In this document: piece by piece, positions 42,709-48,380 of the stretch
Layout of the letters: each line of letters begins with the position of its first letter
How positions within the stretch are numbered: position 1 is the stretch's first letter
Assembly (NCBI RefSeq): GCF_030538755.1
Contig: NZ_JAUNTJ010000022.1
Coordinates: 1-48,380, forward strand
From: Paracoccus sp. (in: a-proteobacteria)
GTDB lineage: Bacteria > Pseudomonadota > Alphaproteobacteria > Rhodobacterales > Rhodobacteraceae
Reading direction: 5' to 3'
Length of the DNA: 48,380 nt
Position numbers and translations under genes: made by a program
The notes under the pieces: generated by a model
Database searches by the model: none
The model's input: only the letters and a program-made list of their open reading frames with translations
What the model was told of the DNA's origin: nothing

Positions 42709-43662
42709 ATGGACCCTTCGACCCGCGTGCGCGGTATTCTTTCCTTCGTTCATGCCGCCGACGCGGGCAGCTTTGCCGCAGCGGGGCGGGCGCTTGGCAT
42801 TTCGGCGGCGGCAGTCAGCAAGAACGTGGCGGGGCTAGAGGTCGCGCTTGGCCTGCGGCTGATGAACCGCACCACCCGCAGCCTGCAACTGACCCACGAA
42901 GGCACGGTGTTTCTGGCACAGTCGCGCACCGCGCTGCGGGCGCTGGATCTGGCGGTGGAAACCGCGCGGGCCGGGCAGATGGGGCCAGCGGGGCCGGTGC
43001 GGGTGTCGTCGGTGGCGTCGTTCGGGCGCGGGTTTCTGCTGCCCAAGCTGCCCGGTCTGATCGCCCGGCACCCGGCGCTGCAACTGACGGTCGATTTTGA
43101 CGACCGCGTGACGGATCTGGTGCGCGACGGCTATGACATCGTGATCCGGGGCGGGCATATCCCTGAAACCGGGCTGATCGCGCGACCGATCTGCACCATG
43201 ACCATGGCGGTGGTCGCCGCCCCCGCCTATCTGGCGGCGCATGATGCGCCGCGTCAGCCCGATGATCTGCTGGCGCATCGCCTGATTGCGCGCGGGTTTC
43301 TGGGCGGCGGCATTTCGCCCTGGCAATTCCGCGTGGATGGTGGCGAGACCAGCTTTGACCCCGGCCCGAACGCCGCGATGATCCTGTCAGACCCGGCGGC
43401 GGTGCTGGATGCCGCGATTGCCGGGGCCGGGATCACGCGCCTTGGCGTGCATCTGATCTGGCCGCATCTGCAATCCGGCGCATTGCGGCTGGTGCTGCAT
43501 GACCATCACCACCCCGGCGATTACCAGATGGTCATGCAATATCCGCACCGCGCGCTGATCGCGCCCCGCGTCCGGGCGACAGTGGATTATCTGCTGGACG
43601 CCTTCGCCGCCGATAAAACCCTGCATATCCCGCCCGAGGCGCTGGAGCCGTATCGGAATTAG
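42709..43662 (+). CDS. LysR-family regulator, divergent from the redox operon
   Basis: A 317-residue LTTR. The HTH is ILSFVHAADAGSFAAAGRAL, then ISAAAVSKNVAGLEVALGLR. The effector domain includes VRVSSVASFGRGFLLPKLPG and YDIVIRGGHIPETGLIARPI, so the protein looks complete. The gene is transcribed away from the flavodoxin-type reductase with a dyad between them. By analogy with other LTTRs it likely activates that operon when a small, possibly electrophilic or aromatic, ligand is present. Its stop overlaps the stop of the convergent CMD gene by four bases. Confidence 0.92.
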   Translation: MDPSTRVRGILSFVHAADAGSFAAAGRALGISAAAVSKNVAGLEVALGLRLMNRTTRSLQLTHEGTVFLAQSRTALRALDLAVETARAGQMGPAGPVRVSSVASFGRGFLLPKLPGLIARHPALQLTVDFDDRVTDLVRDGYDIVIRGGHIPETGLIARPICTMTMAVVAAPAYLAAHDAPRQPDDLLAHRLIARGFLGGGISPWQFRVDGGETSFDPGPNAAMILSDPAAVLDAAIAGAGITRLGVHLIWPHLQSGALRLVLHDHHHPGDYQMVMQYPHRALIAPRVRATVDYLLDAFAADKTLHIPPEALEPYRN

Positions 43663-44006
43663 CCCTTGTTTTCCGTGACCGTCGCCACCGCATCCATGAC
43701 GCGGGCGGAATAGACCATCGCGGCCCCCGCATTCAGGGCAACGGCCACGCCAAGGGCCTCGGCGATTTCGTCAGGGGTTGCGCCTTGCTTGACGGCCTCG
43801 GCGGAATGGACGGCGATGCAGCCGTCGCAGCGGGTCGTCACCGCCACCGCCAGCGCGATCAGCTCGCGCGTTTTGGCATCCAGATGCCCGGTCTCGGCCC
43901 CGGCTGCGGAAAGGGTCTGATAGCCCTTGACGGTTCCGGGGCTGCGCTTGCCGATTTCACCGATGCGGGTCATCAACTGCTTGCGGTATTCGTTCCAGTT
44001 CAGCAT
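43659..44006 (-). CDS. Carboxymuconolactone decarboxylase/AhpD-like protein
   Basis: A 115-residue CMD-domain protein with the redox CxxC in VTTRCDGCIAVHSAEAVKQG, followed by ATPDEIAEALGVAVALNAG. The His after the second Cys is conserved in AhpD-like peroxidases, so an alkylhydroperoxidase-type reductase is more likely than a true decarboxylase. It is last in a minus-strand series beginning with the MFS gene, and it overlaps the LysR stop. Confidence 0.87.
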   Translation of the reverse strand: MLNWNEYRKQLMTRIGEIGKRSPGTVKGYQTLSAAGAETGHLDAKTRELIALAVAVTTRCDGCIAVHSAEAVKQGATPDEIAEALGVAVALNAGAAMVYSARVMDAVATVTENKG

Positions 44007-44131
44007 GTCTACCTCGTGATCCTGTCAGGGGCCGGGTTGGAACCGCATAAAGCGGCAGGGGAGTATCCCCGCATATAGCAAAAACAGGCGCGGCGATAAA
44101 CAGCGGGCTGGCTCTGATGGCTGCGGTGTGG

Positions 44132-44533
44132 TCAGCCTTGGCGGGTGCCCGTCTGCGCCCTGTCCCTTTCATTCCAGACCGAGGCCAGGCTGCGCCGCAA
44201 AATCCATGCGCCGTCCTGCCGGGCATAGTCATTGTCCAGTTGCAGCCGCCAGTTGTTGCGGCCGCCATAGATGCGGGCGTCGGTCATGGTGCGCGCCACC
44301 AGCCGGGCGCGGGGTGGGGTGGCGGTGACGGTCACATCCAGCGGGGTGATGCTGTGATAGACGAACTGCCCCTCGGCCATCTGCGCCAGCCATTCTTCGC
44401 GCGGCTGCACATAGCCGGTGATATGCGTCAGGGTGAAATCCGGCGCGGTCAGCGCCCGGATCGCTTGCGCATCGCCTGCCAGCATCGCATCGGTGAAGGC
44501 GGCAAAGGCGTGGGTCAGGGCGGCATCGGTCAT
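44132..44533 (-). CDS. NTF2-like (DUF4440/SnoaL-type) protein
   Basis: A 133-residue NTF2-like protein. ATG 44533 is used (GGAG upstream); a longer frame overlaps the preceding gene. It begins MTDAALTHAFAAFTDAMLAG and has FTLTHITGYVQPREEWLAQM, then QDGAWILRRSLASVW. The fold forms a small cone-shaped pocket found in isomerases, cyclases and regulators. No catalytic residues are certain. It sits 49 bp after another NTF2-like gene. Confidence 0.8.
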   Translation of the reverse strand: MTDAALTHAFAAFTDAMLAGDAQAIRALTAPDFTLTHITGYVQPREEWLAQMAEGQFVYHSITPLDVTVTATPPRARLVARTMTDARIYGGRNNWRLQLDNDYARQDGAWILRRSLASVWNERDRAQTGTRQG

Positions 44534-44582
44534 TGCGGGCTCCGTGCTTGTGGCAGGCAGCGGGGTCGCCAGCAGCGCGACC

Positions 44583-45041
44583 TCAGGCCGCGACATAGGG
44601 GTGAACATCACGCCATGTGAAGCGCGCCTCGCGTCGGGTTATCAGCCATTCGTCCTTCACGCGGCGGTATTGGTCATGATAGATCACGCCGTTGGAATTG
44701 CGGGTCTTTTGGCCATCCGGGCCGCCGATCAGCTCGACCGTGCAGTAATGGGTGGCGGTGGCCGTGTCGCCATCCACCTGCGCGGTGAACTGGCCGTTCA
44801 TGTGGTAAACCGTGTCGAAGCCGGCCAGAAAGGGCGTCCAGCTTGCCTCGATCTCGGCCCGGCCATTCAGGGGCGGCAGGGCGGTGTCGCCGAACCATGT
44901 CTGAACGGTGGCGTCCTCGGTGAACAGAAAGGTCTGCTCATGCACCTGTTTGTCGTCGGCAAGGTTGGAAAAGCGATCCACCAGCGCCTTGAGCGCGGCG
45001 TGATCTTCCAGATTGCGGATGCGGGTTTCAAGATCGGTCAT
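44583..45041 (-). CDS. SnoaL-like NTF2-family protein
   Basis: A 152-residue protein. ATG 45041 follows AAAGGG; the longer frame is not favoured. MTDLETRIRNLEDHAALKAL is the typical start of SnoaL_4 proteins, and TATATHYCTVELIG and RVKDEWLITRREARFTW complete the fold. Related proteins include ring-hydroxylating dioxygenase small-subunit-like and dehydratase or isomerase enzymes. Its substrate is unknown. It lies in series with a second NTF2 protein. Confidence 0.83.
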   Translation of the reverse strand: MTDLETRIRNLEDHAALKALVDRFSNLADDKQVHEQTFLFTEDATVQTWFGDTALPPLNGRAEIEASWTPFLAGFDTVYHMNGQFTAQVDGDTATATHYCTVELIGGPDGQKTRNSNGVIYHDQYRRVKDEWLITRREARFTWRDVHPYVAA

Positions 45042-45158
45042 TGTCGGCCCTTTATCGCGGGTTGCGTTGCGGACAAGATAGAGGCCGCGCGGCATGGCGA
45101 TAAGCGGCTAAATCGCGAATGGTCTTATATTGGGCTGATATGAATTGCGCCTGCCCCC

Positions 45159-46382
45159 TTACCCCCGCGCGATGCGGGCGGTCAGCGCGGCCCCCGCTGC
45201 CGCCGCCACCAAGATCACCGCGCTGGCGGCAAAGGCGCTGCTATGGCCGCCCGCGTCAAACAGCAGCCCGCCCGCCGTCGCGCCAAGGGTGATGGCAAGC
45301 TGGATCACCGCCACCATCAGCCCGCCCCCGTCCTCGGCATCGCGCGGCAGGCTGTGCGCCAGCCATGACCACCAGCCGACGGGCGCGGCGGTGGCGACAA
45401 AGCCCCACAGCGTCAGCAGCCCGGCAGCGATCCAGACCACGCCGCCAAAGCCGATCAGCGCCATCGCGACCGCCGCCATCAGCAGCGGGATCAGGATCAG
45501 CACCCGATACAGCCCGGATTTCAGCACGGTGCCGATCAGGCTGGTGCCGATGAAACCGGCGATGCCGATGGCCAGCAGGATCAGCGACAGGGTGCCGATG
45601 TCAACGCGGGTGACGTTTTCCAGAAACGGGCGCACATAGGTGAACAGCGCGAATTGCCCCATGAAGAACAGCCCGACCGAGGCCATGCCAAGCGCCACCA
45701 GCGGCTGTCGCAGCAGCCCGGACAGGCTGGACGGCGCGCCACCTGCGGCGGCACCGGTATCGGCATTGGGCGCGGTGTCGGGCTTCAGCGCGGGCAGGCT
45801 GAACCATTGCCAGACCAGCACGATCAGCGCCACCGGCACCACGGTAAAGAACGCCCCGCGCCAGCCGATGACCGCCCCCAGAAAGCTGCCCAAGGGCGCC
45901 GCGATCACCGTGGCCAGTGCGTTGCCGGCGTTGAAAATGGCCAGTGCCTTTGTCACCTGATCCGCCGGCACCAGCCGGATGGCGACCGCCACCGACATCG
46001 ACCAGAACCCGCCGATCACCACCCCGATCAGCGCCCGGCCCAGCATGAACAGCGGATAGCTCGGCGCAAAGGCCACCAGCACACCCGATAGCGCCATGAT
46101 GACCGTCAGCCCCAGCAACAGCCGCTTGCGGTCCATCCCGCCCGCCAGCCGGGCGATGGTCAGGCTGGTGATGACGGCGAACAGCCCCGATATGGCGATG
46201 GCCTGCCCGGCTTGGCCCTCGGTTACGCCCAGATCGGTGGCGATGGGGGTCAGGATGCTCATCGGCATGAACTCGGACGCGATCAGCGTGAATACGCACA
46301 GCGTCATGGCATAGACCCCGCCCCAGTGGGCCGTTTCGGGGGCGGTTTGGGCGGCCGGGGTGTCGGCGGCATGGACGGACAT
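45159..46382 (-). CDS. MFS transporter (DHA1, sugar-efflux/AraJ-like)
   Basis: A 407-residue major-facilitator protein with twelve hydrophobic segments. GGMDRKRLLLGLTVIMALSG is the loop 2–3 signature and GRALIGVVIGGFWSMSVAVA the family transmembrane 4 region. This resembles AraJ/YdhP-type exporters. It would expel a small toxic molecule or metabolite; the redox and NTF2 genes downstream would suit a detoxification role. It starts at ATG 46382 behind AAAGGT. Confidence 0.9.
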   Translation of the reverse strand: MSVHAADTPAAQTAPETAHWGGVYAMTLCVFTLIASEFMPMSILTPIATDLGVTEGQAGQAIAISGLFAVITSLTIARLAGGMDRKRLLLGLTVIMALSGVLVAFAPSYPLFMLGRALIGVVIGGFWSMSVAVAIRLVPADQVTKALAIFNAGNALATVIAAPLGSFLGAVIGWRGAFFTVVPVALIVLVWQWFSLPALKPDTAPNADTGAAAGGAPSSLSGLLRQPLVALGMASVGLFFMGQFALFTYVRPFLENVTRVDIGTLSLILLAIGIAGFIGTSLIGTVLKSGLYRVLILIPLLMAAVAMALIGFGGVVWIAAGLLTLWGFVATAAPVGWWSWLAHSLPRDAEDGGGLMVAVIQLAITLGATAGGLLFDAGGHSSAFAASAVILVAAAAGAALTARIARG

Positions 46383-46614
46383 GCTGGACCTTTGGGTTTC
46401 TGCTAGGTTTCTGCGCTCGGGCCGGGGTCATAGCGCAGGCGGCAGCCCCCGATTACCGCCCGAAACCTGCATGAACTTGTGAGCCGGGTTGCATAATCGC
46501 CGGGACCTGTTGCCGGGAGTCCGGCGGAACGCCGTGCTGTAACCCGTGCCGGCACGGCCCTTTGTCCGGGCAAGCGCGGCCATGGCGCAGCAGCGGCAAG
46601 ATCATCCCGACGCC

Positions 46615-47508
46615 CTAACCCCGATGCCGCAGCGCCTCGACCAATGCGGTAAAGGCGGGCGAGGACTGGCGGCGGCTGGGATAATAGATGTGATACCCGT
46701 CCCATGCAGGGCAAAAGGCATCCAGCACGCGGGTCAGGCGGCCATCGGCCAAATGGTCGGCCACGATATCTTCGGGCACATAGGTCAGGCCAAAGCCTGC
46801 CACCGCGGCGTCGCGCATCTCGTAAACGCTGCTGAAGGTCAGTTGCCCATCGACCCGGACGCGGACCTCTTTGCCGTCCTGTTCGAAATCCCACGCCCAC
46901 AGCCCGCCATGTGTGGGCAGGCGCAGGTTGATGCAGCGGTGATCGGCCAGATCGGCAAGGGTTTGCGGCGCGGGGTGATCGGCGAAATAGGACGGCGCGC
47001 CAACCACCGCAAAGCGCAGATCCGCGCTGATCCGGGCCGAGATCATGTCCTTGGCCAACGCCTCGCCCATGCGCACCCCGGCGTCGAACCGTTCGGCCAC
47101 GATGTCCACAAAAGCGTTGCTGAATTCCAGATCGACGCGAATATCGGGGTTGGCGCGCAGAAAGGGGATCAGCTTTGGCCACAGAACCTGCCGGATCGGA
47201 TAGTCGCTGGCGGTGATGCGGATCGTCCCGGCGGGGCTGTCGCGCAGATCGCCAAGCGCCTCGATCTGGGCCTCGATCCCCTCGAAATGCGGGCTGATGC
47301 CTTTGAACAGTCGCTCGCCCGCCTGGGTCAGCGAAACCGAGCGCGTGGTCCGCATCAGCAGGCGCAGGCCCAGCCGTTCCTCCAACTGCCGCATCGCATG
47401 GCTGAGCGCCGAGGGCGACACGCCAAGGATCGCCGCCGCGCGGGTAAAGCTGCTTTCGCGGGCCACGGCCAGAAAGGCGCGCAGGTCGTGGATCGTGTCG
47501 CGGGCCAT
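46615..47508 (-). CDS. LysR-family regulator (second)
   Basis: A 297-residue LTTR with an intact HTH (LRAFLAVARESSFTRAAAIL, then GVSPSALSHAMRQLEERLGL) and effector domain (GTIRITASDYPIRQVLWPKL, ending in YHIYYPSRRQSSPAFTALVE). It is divergent from the exported hydrolase at 47647, which it may regulate; it also precedes the MFS gene on the same strand with a 232-bp gap that holds no clear gene. It resembles the pseudogene at 37868 in its C-terminus. Confidence 0.92.
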   Translation of the reverse strand: MARDTIHDLRAFLAVARESSFTRAAAILGVSPSALSHAMRQLEERLGLRLLMRTTRSVSLTQAGERLFKGISPHFEGIEAQIEALGDLRDSPAGTIRITASDYPIRQVLWPKLIPFLRANPDIRVDLEFSNAFVDIVAERFDAGVRMGEALAKDMISARISADLRFAVVGAPSYFADHPAPQTLADLADHRCINLRLPTHGGLWAWDFEQDGKEVRVRVDGQLTFSSVYEMRDAAVAGFGLTYVPEDIVADHLADGRLTRVLDAFCPAWDGYHIYYPSRRQSSPAFTALVEALRHRG

Positions 47509-47646
47509 CGGGGATCCTTTTGTGGCGCTGATTGCTGAGTATCATTCACAAGCGCATGAAACAATCCATGGCTAATCATCCGCAGGGGCAGGCCCTATCT
47601 GTTCAGCACAACCGCAATCCTGCGGGACCCGTTGAAAGGACCAGCC

Positions 47647-48380
47647 ATGGACCGCACGACCCTGAACCGCCGCAGCCTGTTGCAGCTTGGCACGGCCAGC
47701 GCGGTGGCGCTGGCGGCAGTCAATGTCTTGCCCCCCACAACCGCAAAGGCACAGGCCATGACAACCGAATGGGACAAGGTTTTCCCGCGCAGCGAAAACG
47801 TCGATCACGAAAAGATCAGCTTCAAGAACCGCTATGGCATCACCCTGTCGGGCGATCTGTATCTGCCCAAGGACCGCAGCGCGTCGCTGCCCGCCATCGT
47901 GGTGGGTGGCCCGTTTGGCGCGGTCAAGGAACAGTCGTCGGGCCTTTATGCCCAGACCATGGCCGAACGCGGCTTTGTCACGCTGGCCTTTGACGGGTCG
48001 TTCACCGGCGAAAGCGGGGGCGAGCCGCGCAACGTCGCCTCTCCCGACATCAACACCGAAGATTTCAGCGCCGCTGTCGATGCCATCGGCCTGCGCCCCG
48101 AGGTGGACCGGACCCGCATCGGCATGATCGGCATCTGCGGCTGGGGCGGCTGGGCGCTGAACGCCGCCGCCGCTGACAAGCGGGTGCGTGCCGTGGCGAC
48201 CAGCACCATGTATGATATTTCCCGCGTTTCGGCGGGCGGCTATAATGACAGCATGACCGCCGGGCAGCGCGCCGAGATGCTGGAACAACTGGGCCAGCAG
48301 CGTTGGGCCGATGCCGAGGCCGGCACCCCCGCCTATCTGCCCGCCTTCAACGAATTGCAGGGCGGCGAGCCGCAATTCAT
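47647..48380 (+). CDS. Exported alpha/beta hydrolase (partial, runs off the window)
   Basis: The frame from ATG 47647 (behind GAAAGGACC) stays open for 244 codons to the window end. The N-terminus MDRTTLNRRSLLQLGTAS, then AVALAAVNVLPPTTAKAQA, is a signal peptide with two arginines, possibly Tat-type. SGDLYLPKDRSASLPAIVVG begins the hydrolase fold, and IGMIGICGWGGWALNAAA is the nucleophile elbow, with Cys where most family members have Ser, as in dienelactone-hydrolase relatives. The target is unknown. It is divergent from the LysR gene and probably regulated by it. Confidence 0.86.
   Translation, partial: MDRTTLNRRSLLQLGTASAVALAAVNVLPPTTAKAQAMTTEWDKVFPRSENVDHEKISFKNRYGITLSGDLYLPKDRSASLPAIVVGGPFGAVKEQSSGLYAQTMAERGFVTLAFDGSFTGESGGEPRNVASPDINTEDFSAAVDAIGLRPEVDRTRIGMIGICGWGGWALNAAAADKRVRAVATSTMYDISRVSAGGYNDSMTAGQRAEMLEQLGQQRWADAEAGTPAYLPAFNELQGGEPQF

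Overview
The window is high-GC DNA with tightly packed genes, the usual look of an alphaproteobacterium. Several features point to Rhodobacteraceae, most likely Paracoccus or a close relative: a gltD–orf–gltB arrangement, an FzlA-like GST-fold protein beside queG, an NDUFA9-like protein beside uppP, and acetone carboxylase genes. This placement is inferred from gene content; no marker gene is present.

Layout. (1) 1–3.8 kb, minus strand: a heme-uptake operon of TonB receptor, small orphan protein and a ChuW/HutW-type radical SAM enzyme (cut by the window edge), with an FNR-type box upstream. (2) 4.2–11.2 kb, minus strand: acxR-acxA-acxB-acxC for acetone carboxylase, closed by a clear intrinsic terminator; then tRNA-Leu(CAG). 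(3) 11.7–25.8 kb, plus strand: housekeeping genes, namely an NDUFA9-like protein, uppP, glutamate synthase (gltD, a coupled secreted protein, gltB), a DUF1269 protein, mtgA, a TbpB-like lipoprotein, fzlA-like, queG and a DMT permease. (4) 25.8–29.6 kb, minus strand: a large RTX protein with 38 uninterrupted nonapeptides, then cobA; a plus-strand FAH-family gene follows.

(5) 30.6–37.9 kb is an accessory island with visibly lower GC at its edges. It carries a TRAP transporter (dctPQM), a class II pyruvate-aldolase-like protein and an aconitase-family enzyme whose swivel domain precedes the catalytic part, all in one coupled operon read away from a divergent GntR/FCD regulator. A clear -10 element and an inverted repeat lie between dctP and the regulator. 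On the right it ends in an IS5-type transposase fragment and a LysR gene that has lost its DNA-binding domain and has an internal deletion. This looks like an import-and-cleavage pathway for an unknown C5–C7 di- or tricarboxylate and is the best candidate here for an undescribed system.

(6) 38.4–48.4 kb is a second accessory block of redox and detoxification genes. A seven-gene minus-strand operon (flavodoxin-type reductase, DUF1330, SDR, small alpha/beta-barrel protein, DJ-1/PfpI, amidohydrolase, ABM-type monooxygenase) is divergent from an intact LysR gene. After it come a CMD-family protein, two NTF2-like proteins, an MFS exporter, a second LysR gene and a divergent, exported alpha/beta hydrolase that runs off the window.
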